From contig NZ_FCOL02000028.1 in assembly GCF_001544515.1 (NCBI RefSeq), positions 19,154 to 83,153 of the forward strand: a stretch of 64,000 nucleotides of DNA, written 5' to 3'. Source of the stretch: Caballeronia terrestris. GTDB lineage: Bacteria > Pseudomonadota > Gammaproteobacteria > Burkholderiales > Burkholderiaceae. Below the pieces are notes generated by a model, which worked only from the letters and a program-made list of their open reading frames with translations, was not told where the DNA came from and did no database searches. Position numbers and translations under genes: made by a program. Shown here piece by piece: positions 17,716 through 26,659 of the stretch; the first letter of the stretch is position 1, and the number at the start of each line of letters is the position of its first letter.

Positions 17716-19572
17716 ATGAAAGACCCCCTTCGCTCGACATCGGAGACGCAAGCGCCGCCTCGGCCTTCGTTCGAGTTGCGCGCGCTGTTCAGCTTCCGCA
17801 AGTCGGGACCGCGATTACCTGTCGCATGCCGCGCTGCGTTCAGTATCGGGTTGCCTGTCGCCATCGGCTGGGCGGTTGGCGACGTATCGGCGGGACTGAT
17901 GGCGACGATCGGCGCGCTCACGTCCTTGTACGCATCGGACCGGCCGTATGCGAATCGCGCTTGGGTCCTCGCGGGCATAGCGCTCTCGTTCAGCGTGATC
18001 GTCACGCTCGGCGTATGGGCTCAGCAATGGCCGGTCATGGCGGTGCCGCTCGTCGTCGTGATCGCAATGGCAGCCACCTTCGTCTGCCACTCGCTCAGGA
18101 TCGGGCCGCCGGGCGCCTATATGTTCACGCTGGCGTGTGCCGCTGCCACGGCGATACCGGTTCCCGTCGATCGAGTAGGTTGGCTCGTGCTCGGCGGAGG
18201 GACGGTGTCATGGCTCGTTCACATGTCCGGGGCGCTCATCGCGCCGAGGGGACCGGAGACGTCGGCAGTTGCTGCCGCTGCGCAAGCGGTGGCACGGTTC
18301 GCGCAGACTTCGGGCATCGGCGCGAAAGATCGTCCCCGTCATGAGGCAGCGTTGGCGCTCCATGACGCCTGGGCCGCGCTCGTCACGTTTCAGCCTGCGG
18401 ACGGACGCACAGATAACGCGCTCACGCGTTTGCGCGCGCTGAATCGCGAGCTGCACATAATCTTTGCAGCGTGCGTCAGCGCTGATGATTCGCTTGCCGC
18501 GACACCGGAGACATTGGCGAAGCGAGCCCGCGAAATTGGCGCAGAGACAAGAACCCTTGGCGAAGGCGTGAACGACGTTCAGGTCCCGCTAGGGCGTCTT
18601 CGAACGTCGCACTTGCTGCTGGAAAACCTGACGCTCTACTCGCCGGCTTCAGGGGTGACGATGCGGGTCGGAATAGCGGTGGCGATTGCCGGTGCGATCG
18701 GCGCGGCTTTGAGCCTGGAGCGCGCTTACTGGGCGATGGCGGCCGCCGTACTCGTGTTGCACATGGGCCTGGATTGGGCGCGAACCTTGCAGCGAGGATT
18801 GGAGCGAACTGTCGGCACATTGATCGGCCTCGTGCTGGCGGGTGCGATTCTCGCCGTTCATCCCACGGGCCTGTGGCTCGTCGCGACGTTGATGTGCCTT
18901 CAGTTTCTTATCGAGATGCTGGTCACGCGCAACTACGCATTGGCTGTCGTGTTCGTTACCTGTATCGCCTTGGTGATCGCCTCCGACGACCACGCATTGC
19001 GCGATCCAGCGGTTTTGCTCTGGGCACGTGCGATCGATACCGCCATTGGTTGTGGCGTGGGCCTGCTCGTTCATGCGCTCTTCGGACCGCGTGGTGCTCC
19101 TGTCTCGTTGCATCAGCAGATCGCCCGGACGTTGGTGACCGCGCAGACCGCACTCGATCACGTTGCCGCAGCCGATGTGACGTCGGATGAAGCACTGCAC
19201 GTGCGGCGCGAACTTCAGCATGGCATTTTCAGACTAGTGACGTCCTATGAAGCGAATACCGGTGGCTTCGCGCGCGATCCAGCCATCGATGAGCGCATGT
19301 GGCCAACGGTCGTCGCCACGCAAAGGTTAGGCTACAAGATCCTCGCTGCTTGCTGGTCTATCGAATCGGTGGGCTCGTCTTCTCCTGCGCATCTCGCGCG
19401 GGAGGAACTCGCAAACGTCAACGCAGCGCTATCCAAACTCATCACGGCAGTGCATGACGGCACCGGCCCGATAACGCCTCACGAATTGTCCGATTTTCTA
19501 AAGGACGAAATACGTGATCTAAGTGACTCGCTCGTTCCCTACCGCTCCACACCCGCACGCGGAACGCGATGA
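17716..19572 (+). CDS. FUSC family inner-membrane protein (aromatic acid exporter-like)
   Basis: A 618-residue protein with two blocks of membrane helices (residues about 45-185 and 310-460), separated and followed by cytoplasmic helical domains. This is the FUSC/YccS/AaeB layout. Conserved-looking segments include LYASDRPYANRAWVLAGIALSF and, in the second block, LERAYWAMAAAVLV and RGLERTVGTLIGLV. Family members include AaeB, which exports hydroxylated aromatic acids. The position beside iacG makes an aromatic acid efflux role attractive but unproven. Its last 34 bases overlap the end of the convergent iacG gene. Confidence 0.8.
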   Translation: MKDPLRSTSETQAPPRPSFELRALFSFRKSGPRLPVACRAAFSIGLPVAIGWAVGDVSAGLMATIGALTSLYASDRPYANRAWVLAGIALSFSVIVTLGVWAQQWPVMAVPLVVVIAMAATFVCHSLRIGPPGAYMFTLACAAATAIPVPVDRVGWLVLGGGTVSWLVHMSGALIAPRGPETSAVAAAAQAVARFAQTSGIGAKDRPRHEAALALHDAWAALVTFQPADGRTDNALTRLRALNRELHIIFAACVSADDSLAATPETLAKRAREIGAETRTLGEGVNDVQVPLGRLRTSHLLLENLTLYSPASGVTMRVGIAVAIAGAIGAALSLERAYWAMAAAVLVLHMGLDWARTLQRGLERTVGTLIGLVLAGAILAVHPTGLWLVATLMCLQFLIEMLVTRNYALAVVFVTCIALVIASDDHALRDPAVLLWARAIDTAIGCGVGLLVHALFGPRGAPVSLHQQIARTLVTAQTALDHVAAADVTSDEALHVRRELQHGIFRLVTSYEANTGGFARDPAIDERMWPTVVATQRLGYKILAACWSIESVGSSSPAHLAREELANVNAALSKLITAVHDGTGPITPHELSDFLKDEIRDLSDSLVPYRSTPARGTR

Positions 19573-20078
19573 AAATTCCGCCCGAAGTAGATCAAGCCAT
19601 CGCCTTCGTCGCGCACGCTGATCTCGTTCGTCTGCACGAAGATCACCGAATGCGAACCCACTTCCTTCGCCTCGACGATGGTGCCCTGCAGACTCGCCAG
19701 CGCATCGCGCAGGACCGGCACACCATGCGAACCCTCGTCCCATAGCGGCAACGAGAAGCGCTCGTCCATCGAAAGCTGCGTGAGGCCCGCGAAGTGACGC
19801 GCCGTTTCCTCGCGATGCGCCGGCAGCACGTTGATGCAGACATGCCGATTGCGCACGAACGCTGCGTGCATCGAGCTCGACCGATTCAGGCACACGAGCA
19901 GTGTCGGCGGCGCATCGGTGACGGAGCACACGGCGCTCGCCGTGATGCCGCAGCGCCCGAATGGGCCGTTGGTGGTCACCACGTTCACTGCGGCGCCCAG
20001 ATGCGCCATCGCCTGGCGAAACTGCTGGCGGGCCGGCTCGATGTCGGGGCGTGATGCTTGAAGGGGCAGGGCGGACAT
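19539..20078 (-). CDS. iacG: Flavin reductase of the indole-3-acetate catabolic system
   Basis: This 179-residue protein is of the short-chain flavin reductase family (HpaC/Fre-like flavin_reduct domain). It has FRQAMAHLGAAVNVVTT at the start, ITASAVCSVTDAPPTLLVC for flavin binding and a GRNFH motif near the C-terminus. In the iac system it should supply reduced flavin to the monooxygenase IacA. I prefer ATG 20078 because ggaga lies upstream, over the in-frame ATG 20108 with no such site. It is divergent from the response-regulator gene across about 290 bases, so both may be controlled from one region. Placement next to the rest of iac supports the assignment. Confidence 0.8.
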   Translation of the reverse strand: MSALPLQASRPDIEPARQQFRQAMAHLGAAVNVVTTNGPFGRCGITASAVCSVTDAPPTLLVCLNRSSSMHAAFVRNRHVCINVLPAHREETARHFAGLTQLSMDERFSLPLWDEGSHGVPVLRDALASLQGTIVEAKEVGSHSVIFVQTNEISVRDEGDGLIYFGRNFHRVPRAGVER

Positions 20079-20364
20079 GTAATCGTCTCCGGTTTTGTTC
20101 GTATCCATGTTATTTATCAGATTGCGATTCAAGCGTACGCGGCGAAGCGCACGAAGGAAATCCGCATGATTGGCCCATGTGCCCGGCATCGCTACCGAGC
20201 GCACTAAAGGTTTTACCGACCCCTTGCGAGCAAGCCGTGGAAAGCGCTTTGCTAGCGGATTCCGGCTGGGTATCATGAAGCTCCAGAAAAACGAAGACCT
20301 TGTGAAGAGACCGCCGAACCCAACGGCGCGCACGGTCCCGATGCCAATCGAAAGAGTCCTTGCA
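20079..20364. promoter_or_regulatory. Divergent region between iacG and the response regulator
   Basis: This 286-base gap should contain both promoters. It has AT-rich spots near 20108-20120 and a ctaaaggttttac stretch at 20213-20225. The latter is a weak partial resemblance to the perfect palindrome in the iacA-kinase gap, and its arms are not the same spacing. No operator is certain. Confidence 0.35.
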
Positions 20365-20997
20365 ATGAATCCTCCCGCTCCCGTGGTGTATATCGTCGAC
20401 GACGACAACGGCATGCGCACCTCGCTTGCGTGGCTGCTGGAATCGGTGGGCGTGAAGTCGGAAGGCTTCGCGAGCGCAGCGGAATTCCTGCGCGCGTTCG
20501 ACGTGAACAAGCCCGCATGTCTCGTGCTCGACGTGCGCATGCCCGAAGTCAGCGGCTTCGACGTGCAGTCCGAGCTGAACCGCCGCGGCGCGACCCTGCC
20601 GACCATCTTCGTCAGCGGACACGGCGACATTCCGATGTCGGTGCGTGCGTTGCAGCACGGTGCAATCGACTTCGTCGAGAAGCCCTACAATTCGCAGCAG
20701 ATGCTCGAGCGCGTGCAGCGCGCAATGAAGCTCGCGACGCAGCGCCATGCGAAGGATCAGCGCAAGCGTGAGCTGCGCGAGCGCGTCGAGTCGCTTACTG
20801 CGCGCGAGAAGGAAGTACTGCGCGGTGTGATCGAAGGCAAGGGCAGCAAGCGCATCGCCGCCGATCTGTCGATCAGCGTAAAGACCGTGGACGTGCATCG
20901 CGCGAGCATCAAGGAGAAGCTCGGCGCGGCGTCGATTGCGGCGCTCGTGCGCGACGTGCTCGAAGTGTGGGGCCCGCTGGGCGACGAGCGTGCCTGA
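20365..20997 (+). CDS. FixJ/TodT-type response regulator of the iac cluster
   Basis: A 210-residue response regulator with an N-terminal receiver domain and a C-terminal LuxR-type helix-turn-helix. The acidic pocket is at VDDD (residues 11-14), the phospho-acceptor Asp56 lies in LVLDVRMPE, and the conserved Lys106 lies in VEKPY. The helix-turn-helix at about residues 140-195 reads LTAREKEVLRGVIEGKGSKR then SVKTVDVHRASIKEKL. I chose ATG 20365 because it begins right before the first strand. It most likely works with the histidine kinase at 25171. In P. phytofirmans PsJN a two-component system senses indole-3-acetate and controls iac genes, which is the role expected here. Confidence 0.85.
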   Translation: MNPPAPVVYIVDDDNGMRTSLAWLLESVGVKSEGFASAAEFLRAFDVNKPACLVLDVRMPEVSGFDVQSELNRRGATLPTIFVSGHGDIPMSVRALQHGAIDFVEKPYNSQQMLERVQRAMKLATQRHAKDQRKRELRERVESLTAREKEVLRGVIEGKGSKRIAADLSISVKTVDVHRASIKEKLGAASIAALVRDVLEVWGPLGDERA

Positions 20998-20999
20998 GC

Positions 21000-21743
21000 T
21001 CAACGCATGTAGAGGCCGCCGTTCACGTCCCAGCATGCGCCGTTGGCAAAGTACGCATCCGCTGAGGCTAACAGCACCGCGACGTCCGCAATGTACGCGG
21101 CCGAACCCAGCTTGCCCACTGGAATGCCCGCAATCACTTTTTCGAGTTTCTCCGCGGGCACGCTTTCGTGGACGATCGGCAGATCGAGCGGCCCCGGCGA
21201 AATCGCGTTGACGGTCACGCCATGCGGCGCGAGATCGCGCGCGAAGACTTTCGTGAGCGTGATTGCACCGCCTTTCGCGGCTGCGTAGTGCGCGCCGGTC
21301 GCCGAGCCGCCGTTCTGTCCCGCGAGCGATGCGATGTTCACGATGCGCCCCGCGCCGCGATTCGCGAAGTACTGACCGAACACCTGGCAGCCGAACAGGA
21401 CGCTGCGCAAGTTGATATCGATGACCTGATCGAATTGCTCGGCGGTGATCTCCATCGCCGGCACGACTTTCGATGCGCCCGCGTTGTTGACGAGCGCATC
21501 GATGGCGCCCCAGCGTTCGAGCAGCGCATCGCGCGCCGCTTCGAAATCCGCTTTCGATGCAACGTCGAGCTTGATCGCGCATGCGCTCGATTCGTCCTTG
21601 CTCAACTCGCGTGCCAGTGCTTGCGCGGCTTCGACGGCGATATCGGCCAAAGCGACCTTGTAGCCCGCTTCGTGAAAGCGCCGGGCGACGACAGCGCCCA
21701 AACCGCGCGCTGCGCCCGTGACGAGCACGACTCTATTCGACAT
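21000..21743 (-). CDS. iacE: SDR-family dehydrogenase of indole-3-acetate catabolism
   Basis: This 247-residue classical SDR has the TGAARGLG cofactor motif, NNAGASK at about residue 89, and an active-site motif of the YxxxK type reading HYAAAKGG (Tyr at about 154). It is the last gene of the iacA-B-I-H-E operon, whose stop is only two bases from the end of the convergent regulator gene. In the iac pathway IacE is assigned to oxidation of the hydroxylated intermediate on the way to dioxindole-3-acetate. The order matches iac clusters described in other bacteria. The gene start overlaps the end of iacH by 11 bases, which supports coupling. Confidence 0.85.
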   Translation of the reverse strand: MSNRVVLVTGAARGLGAVVARRFHEAGYKVALADIAVEAAQALARELSKDESSACAIKLDVASKADFEAARDALLERWGAIDALVNNAGASKVVPAMEITAEQFDQVIDINLRSVLFGCQVFGQYFANRGAGRIVNIASLAGQNGGSATGAHYAAAKGGAITLTKVFARDLAPHGVTVNAISPGPLDLPIVHESVPAEKLEKVIAGIPVGKLGSAAYIADVAVLLASADAYFANGACWDVNGGLYMR

Positions 21744-22887
21744 GATTTCCTTTGGGCATGTTGAGTTTCATTAAGCAGGCGGCGACAGCGCAGACTTTTT
21801 CGTCCGCACCCTTGCGTCCCACGATCTGCAAGCCTGCCTTGAGCGATGCGCCATCGACTGGCACCGGTATGCTCAACGCAGGATGGCCACTGAGATTGAA
21901 CGGACGAATCAGCGACGACATGGCGATAACCGACGTCCCCGCGCGCGCGGCTTCGAGCGTAATGGGAAATGTTGGCAGCGTGGGCAATATGAGCACGTCC
22001 ATATCTTCCAGCGCGCGATCCACTGACGCCGTGAACCTCCGTCTCACCTGTTCTGCGGCGTCAACATCGGCGGCCGTCGTGTTCGACGCGGCGCGCAATC
22101 GCGCAACGAGATCCGCGCCGAGCCTGCCCGTATCGGCGAGATGGCCGAACGCGCGCCACGTCTCTGCATTGATCACGGCGAGACCCGCGACGAAGGCGTC
22201 GCTCATCGCATCGAGTTCGACGGACTGCGACGCAAATCCCGCACAATGCACGGCCGATTCAATCACCTTCGATATACCCGCATCGGCTTGCACCGCGACG
22301 ATACCCACGCGTGCATTCGACGCATCCGCGCGCGCGGCAAGAGCATCGAACGTCGGATCGATGGCCGCCATCACGTCGATCAACACACGCATCTCGCGCG
22401 CAAACGGGCCGACGCAATCGAGCGTCGTCTCTTTCGGTGCGACGCCGGCGCGCGACACGCGCCCGAACGTCGGCTTGAATCCAATCACGCCGCAGCACGC
22501 GGCCGGGCCGCGCACGGAGCCGCCTGTATCGGTGCCGAGCGCGGCATCAGCGAGACCAAAGCCGACGGCAGATGCAGAACCGCTGGACGATCCACCCGGA
22601 ATGCGCGACACGTCCTGCGGATTCTGCGGCGTGCCGGTGAAGTCGTTGATGCCGGTCATGCCGAACGCGAGCTCGTGCATGTTGGTCTTGCCGTTGATGT
22701 GCCAGCCTGCATCGAGCAGTCGCTGCACGACTTCGGCATGCTTGGCAGCGGCGGGCTGGTCCGCGAGCGCGCGGCATGCGGCCGTCGTCGGATAGCCTGC
22801 GATGTCAATGCTGTCCTTGATGGCGATCGTCGGCGCATCGTGGTCTGCTCGCGTGCGCAGAACGAATTCGCTGATGTATGCGCTCAT
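21733..22887 (-). CDS. iacH: Amidase signature family protein of the iac cluster
   Basis: This 384-residue amidase-signature enzyme has the Ser-Ser-Lys triad. Lys24 is in IAIKDSI, the cis-Ser is at 100 in GGSSSGSA and the nucleophile is Ser124 in GTDTGGSVRGP. Length is short for the family but all catalytic parts are present. In iac clusters the amidase-like IacH is thought to open the lactam or hydrolyse a later intermediate. Its exact step is not certain. The gene start codon overlaps the iacI stop (ATGA) and its end overlaps iacE by 11 bases. Confidence 0.85.
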   Translation of the reverse strand: MSAYISEFVLRTRADHDAPTIAIKDSIDIAGYPTTAACRALADQPAAAKHAEVVQRLLDAGWHINGKTNMHELAFGMTGINDFTGTPQNPQDVSRIPGGSSSGSASAVGFGLADAALGTDTGGSVRGPAACCGVIGFKPTFGRVSRAGVAPKETTLDCVGPFAREMRVLIDVMAAIDPTFDALAARADASNARVGIVAVQADAGISKVIESAVHCAGFASQSVELDAMSDAFVAGLAVINAETWRAFGHLADTGRLGADLVARLRAASNTTAADVDAAEQVRRRFTASVDRALEDMDVLILPTLPTFPITLEAARAGTSVIAMSSLIRPFNLSGHPALSIPVPVDGASLKAGLQIVGRKGADEKVCAVAACLMKLNMPKGNHVE

Positions 22888-23393
22888 GCGGTAATTCCTC
22901 GTCTCGGGTTGACTTGCCAGGGCGCATCGAAAAGGCGCTCGGTGCGGAAGTGCTGAATCAGCCAGGCGTCATTCGATGCATGTGCGAAATCCACTTCCAG
23001 GCGCGCCGCGATCAACTCGGCCTTTTCATCGATATAGCCCGAGGCTTGCAGCATGATCCAGCGGCCTTTCGCGATGCTACCCTTGATCTCGATATGCTCG
23101 GACGTGAGGAAGTGCACATTGGTCGCGAAATGCGGCGTGGGCGGGAGATACCGCTGCAACATCCCGACGATTTGCGTCGGCCCTTTCAACCGGCCGAACT
23201 TGGAAGCGTATTGCGGACCGATGCCTTCCCACACTGCATCTTCAGCGAAGAGCTCCGCAAGCGTTTCACCAGCGAGCGCATGCACGGGCACGTCGCACAG
23301 CGCCATATAGCGGGCGATGGTCGCGCGCACCTTGTTCTGTGCTTCGAGCGCGTCGACGCGAGCCTGCAACGCTTCGATGGTCGATGAGTTCAT
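22884..23393 (-). CDS. iacI: SnoaL/NTF2-like protein of the iac cluster
   Basis: A 169-residue protein with a SnoaL-like (NTF2 fold) core. A coiled helix begins EALQARVDALEAQNKVRATIARYM, then an FAEDAVWEG segment and a HFATNVHFLTSEHIEI strand pair follow. Such proteins are small-subunit-like or cyclase-like, and IacI has no confirmed reaction that I can state. It starts at ATG 23393, overlapping the iacB stop (ATGA), and its own stop overlaps the iacH start in the same way. This tight coupling supports membership of one operon. Confidence 0.75.
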   Translation of the reverse strand: MNSSTIEALQARVDALEAQNKVRATIARYMALCDVPVHALAGETLAELFAEDAVWEGIGPQYASKFGRLKGPTQIVGMLQRYLPPTPHFATNVHFLTSEHIEIKGSIAKGRWIMLQASGYIDEKAELIAARLEVDFAHASNDAWLIQHFRTERLFDAPWQVNPRRGITA

Positions 23394-23761
23394 GACGCCG
23401 CAGCCGGCGGGACAGCCAACGCGCGACCTACGCGCGCTTCGATCTTGCCGTAGCGCCACAGGTTGTACTCGCCGACTGGCGTCGTGCGATACAGATTGCA
23501 TACGGCCACGGCCGTATCGAAATCTGCGACATCGGCCATGATGTAGAAGGTCCACGGCGCGCCGTCCGACTGACCGACGACAAGCCGGTCATCGTCCATC
23601 ACGCCGAGAACGCGCACTTTCTCCATCGCTTCGACGGCGTTCAGCATCTTGCCGTACGCTTGCCACACTTCGCCGATCTGTTCGCGCGGCAAGTCGAAGA
23701 AGTTCTGCGTGACGCCGCAGCAGAACAGCACGCGCAAGGGCAGGGATCGATTGTCGGTCAT
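23390..23761 (-). CDS. iacB: Small conserved protein of the iac cluster
   Basis: A 123-residue protein with no named catalytic motif that I recognise. It reads LPLRVLFCCGVTQNFFDLPR and later LYRTTPVGEYNLWRYGKIEAR, in line with a small alpha/beta barrel-like dimer such as EthD/DABB. Position between iacA and iacI matches IacB, whose function is poorly known. ATG 23761 is preferred to the upstream TTG because aaggag precedes it. It sits 36 bases downstream of iacA. Confidence 0.7.
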   Translation of the reverse strand: MTDNRSLPLRVLFCCGVTQNFFDLPREQIGEVWQAYGKMLNAVEAMEKVRVLGVMDDDRLVVGQSDGAPWTFYIMADVADFDTAVAVCNLYRTTPVGEYNLWRYGKIEARVGRALAVPPAAAS

Positions 23762-23797
23762 GAAGAAAACTCCTTGTTTCAAGCGTTAAAAGTGGGA

Positions 23798-24967
23798 TCA
23801 GAGATAACCGGGAAGCGGCGGCACGCCGACGAGCACGGCGCCCGCTCCGTCGTAATTGCCTTCGCCGAGGAAGGCATGCTGCGTGACGACCATCGCGTCG
23901 CGCATCAGGCGTTGCAGCGGGTGTGTGCGATAGATCGCCATCGTGCCGCCCAGGCGATAGGCGCGGCTCACTACGTCCGCGCCTTCACGCGCGATCTGCG
24001 TGGCCGACAGTCGCAACAGGCTCACTTGCTCCGGAGTCGCGTCGTTGCCCGCGAGAATCGATTGCCAGACGCTGTCGGTCGATTCATAGAAGAACGCGCG
24101 TGCAGAGCGGAGTTGCGCTTCGGCCTTCGCGAGTTCGATGCGGTAGTACGCGCGGTCCGCGAGTTGCGGCGCGCCGGTCGTCGTCTTGCGTCCGCCCGCC
24201 ATGTGGTTCGCGACTTCGAGCGCGGCGCGCGCGAGTCCGAGGTTCACCACGGCAAGCACTTGCGCCGCGTAAGCGATGGTCGGATAGCGGTAGAGCGGTT
24301 CGTCGATCGTGGATGCGCCGCCGCGCACGAACGTCCAGTCTTCCGCTACGAACTGATCCGTCACGCGCAGATCGTGACTGCCCGTGCCCTGCATGCCGAC
24401 CACGTTCCAGTTCTCGACGATCTCCACCTGGCTCGGCCTGAACACGGCCGTACGCGGCTTGCCCGGCGCTTCACCGGGCTTGCCGGTGCCGATGCCCACG
24501 CCGAGCCAGTCCGCACCCTTGCAGCCGCTCGCGAACTTCCAAGTGCCGTTCACGCGATATCCGCCGGTCTCGGGCGCGGCATTCTGCACGGGAAAGAGTC
24601 CACCCGCGAACACCTGATCGGGGCCGTCGGCGTAGATGGCAGCTTGCGTCGCGACCGGCAATGCCGCGAGATAGAGATTCGCCGACCCGAAGCTCGCAAC
24701 CCACGCGGCGGAACCGTCGGCGGTTGCGATGCGTTCGATCATCGCGAGGAATTCGCCGGGCGCGCGCGCATCGCCGCCGAAGCGCTTCGGCGTGGCCGCG
24801 CGATAGATGCCCGCGCGCTTGAGTTTGGCGATGACATCGCGCGGAACGTGGGACAGGCGTTCGAATTCTTCGCGGCGCTGCGCGATTTCAGCGATGACAT
24901 CGTCGAGCGTGAGCGCATCGGTTTGAAGGGCGCATTGATCTTTGCGGGCGAGGGCGGTAGCGGACAT
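23798..24967 (-). CDS. iacA: Flavin-dependent monooxygenase, acyl-CoA-dehydrogenase-like, first step of IAA degradation
   Basis: This 389-residue protein has the acyl-CoA dehydrogenase-like fold used by flavin monooxygenases of the HpaH/DszC type. An N-terminal helical domain (residues about 25-110, with PKRFGG and ERIATADGSAAWV) is followed by the beta domain (GTWKFASGCKGADW, then WNVVGMQGTGSHDL) and C-terminal helices with LGGTMAIYRTHPLQRLMRD. Such enzymes hydroxylate aromatic rings using reduced flavin from a partner reductase, here IacG. In iac systems IacA carries out the initial oxygenation of indole-3-acetate. It is the first gene of the operon and is divergent from the kinase gene. 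Confidence 0.88.
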   Translation of the reverse strand: MSATALARKDQCALQTDALTLDDVIAEIAQRREEFERLSHVPRDVIAKLKRAGIYRAATPKRFGGDARAPGEFLAMIERIATADGSAAWVASFGSANLYLAALPVATQAAIYADGPDQVFAGGLFPVQNAAPETGGYRVNGTWKFASGCKGADWLGVGIGTGKPGEAPGKPRTAVFRPSQVEIVENWNVVGMQGTGSHDLRVTDQFVAEDWTFVRGGASTIDEPLYRYPTIAYAAQVLAVVNLGLARAALEVANHMAGGRKTTTGAPQLADRAYYRIELAKAEAQLRSARAFFYESTDSVWQSILAGNDATPEQVSLLRLSATQIAREGADVVSRAYRLGGTMAIYRTHPLQRLMRDAMVVTQHAFLGEGNYDGAGAVLVGVPPLPGYL

Positions 24968-25170
24968 GGCGGTGTCTCCTGTTTTGTTCGATTGGCTTTG
25001 ATCGGTGGATGGTGATGCCAGTCTAGAAACGCAAAAACATCAAGACAATTGGGAAGGCGTGCGCGTTAGTCAGTGAAGCCTCCCGGCCCTCTAAAGAAAT
25101 CTTTAGGGGCGCGACGCGCGAGCGGATGCTATGGTTAGGCAACGCACTCACGCTTGCTTTCCGTCGGATC
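24968..25170. promoter_or_regulatory. Divergent region between iacA and the sensor kinase, with a palindrome
   Basis: This 203-base gap separates the iacA operon from the kinase gene. It contains the perfect 7-2-7 palindrome ctaaagaaatctttag at 25091-25106, about 125 bases upstream of the iacA start. Its position and symmetry fit a binding site for a response regulator of the FixJ/TodT class or a LysR protein. It is unique in the window as a perfect element of this form. The link to the iac regulators is inferred. Confidence 0.5.
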
Positions 25171-26646
25171 ATGGAATTTCCCGCACAAAAAGATTTCCGC
25201 CTGCTGCTAGATGCGCTGACGCATTGCGTGCTGCTGCACGATGCGCAAACGAAGGCTATCGTGTGGGCCAATCGCGCGGCGTGCGTCGCGCTGGGCTTTA
25301 CGGTCGAGGAACTGCTGCCGCTCAAGGCACACGACATGACGCGCGACGACCTCAAGTACCGCCGCGAGATCGCCGTAAGCGCGATGGATCGATCGGTCAC
25401 GCAAGGGCCGCAGTCGTACGAATGGTGCTATCGCTCGCGCGCGGGCGTCGACATGCTGTCGGAAGCGATAGCTACGTACGTGCCGCTTCGCGAGCGCGCG
25501 GTCGTCATGGTGCAGTTTCGCGACATCAGTGCGGAAGATGCGATGCGCCAGAAGCTGCGCGGCTACGAAACGCGCTTGCGCGAATACATGCAGGACCTCG
25601 GCGAGGGCGTCGCCGTCATTACGCCGCGCGGCAAGGTGGGCTACATCAGCGAGTCGGGGCGCCGCGTGCTCGGCCTCGCATCGGACGCGCCGCTCGGCAC
25701 GGTGCTCGACTACGGCACGCCAGATGATCGCGACCGCCTCGCTGCCCAGTTGCGCAGCGCGACGAGCAGGCAAGCGACGCAGGCAGAGCGCTATCGCATC
25801 GTGCGGCGCGATGGCATCGAGCGCTGGCTGCGCATCACGTGCAGACGCGTCGAGATCGACGACGAACTGAATGGCGTGCTCGTACATTTCCGCGATATCA
25901 GCGACGAATACGCGATGGAGGAAGCGCGCCGCGTCGAGGCGCGCATGCTCGAATACGCGGGCCGTTACAACGCGATGGGTGAGATGTCGACAGCCATCGC
26001 GCACGAGTTGAGCCAGCCGCTTGCGGCCGTGCGTAATTTCATCGAAGGCGCGATCCAGCGCCTGAAGCAGCCGAACGCGGTCGAAAGCGCCATCTGGGGC
26101 CTGCGCGCCGCGGATCGGCAGGCGGAGCATGCGGCGCACATCATCAAGAGCGTGCGCGAGTTCATCGTGAAGCGCGATCCCGTCGAAGCGCAAGCGGACT
26201 TGCGCGACGTGCTCGCGGATGTCGCGTACTTCATCGAACTGCGTGCGCGCGACGAAGGGGTGCTCGTTACGATCGAGCAATGCGCAGAGTCGTTGCCGAT
26301 ACGGTGCGAACGCGTGCTGATCGGGCAAGTGATACTGAACCTGGCCTTCAACGCGCTGGAAGCATTGACGGGGGCGAGTGCGGGCGCGGGCGCGGTCACA
26401 CTCGCTACGTCGATCAACGGCGACGTAGCGGAACTGCATGTGATCGACAACGGGCCAGGCGTGCCGGCCGATGCGCTCGAGCGCCTGTTCGACGGCTTCT
26501 CGTCTTCGAAGGCGGGCGGCAACGGCATCGGCTTGTCGCTGTGCAAGAACATCGTCTCGCGTCATGACGGGCGCATCTGGGCGCGGCGTGCGGAAACGGG
26601 CGGCCTCGAATGCTGCTTCGCGTTGCCTCTTTCGCCGCGCGTGTAA
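25171..26646 (+). CDS. Soluble PAS histidine kinase, sensor of the iac two-component system
   Basis: A 491-residue histidine kinase with no transmembrane segment. Two PAS-like regions come first (residues about 5-115 and 125-255, both ending in RDIS). A kinase core follows with His278 in TAIAHELSQPLAAVRNF, an N box at NLAFNALEAL, the G1 box DNGPGVP and G2 GGNGIGLSL. The layout is like FixL/TodS-type soluble sensors, so a cytoplasmic aromatic ligand is likely. A start at ATG 25126 is also possible (506 residues), and neither start has a strong ribosome-binding site. It probably phosphorylates the regulator at 20365, although the two genes are separated by the iac operon they should control. 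Confidence 0.85.
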   Translation: MEFPAQKDFRLLLDALTHCVLLHDAQTKAIVWANRAACVALGFTVEELLPLKAHDMTRDDLKYRREIAVSAMDRSVTQGPQSYEWCYRSRAGVDMLSEAIATYVPLRERAVVMVQFRDISAEDAMRQKLRGYETRLREYMQDLGEGVAVITPRGKVGYISESGRRVLGLASDAPLGTVLDYGTPDDRDRLAAQLRSATSRQATQAERYRIVRRDGIERWLRITCRRVEIDDELNGVLVHFRDISDEYAMEEARRVEARMLEYAGRYNAMGEMSTAIAHELSQPLAAVRNFIEGAIQRLKQPNAVESAIWGLRAADRQAEHAAHIIKSVREFIVKRDPVEAQADLRDVLADVAYFIELRARDEGVLVTIEQCAESLPIRCERVLIGQVILNLAFNALEALTGASAGAGAVTLATSINGDVAELHVIDNGPGVPADALERLFDGFSSSKAGGNGIGLSLCKNIVSRHDGRIWARRAETGGLECCFALPLSPRV

Positions 26647-26659
26647 ATGCATCAAAACA

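Noticed and set aside
20213..20225. ctaaaggttttac as a second copy of the iacA palindrome
   Set aside because: Only one half matches and the spacing differs. The core ctttag also occurs by chance in other genes.
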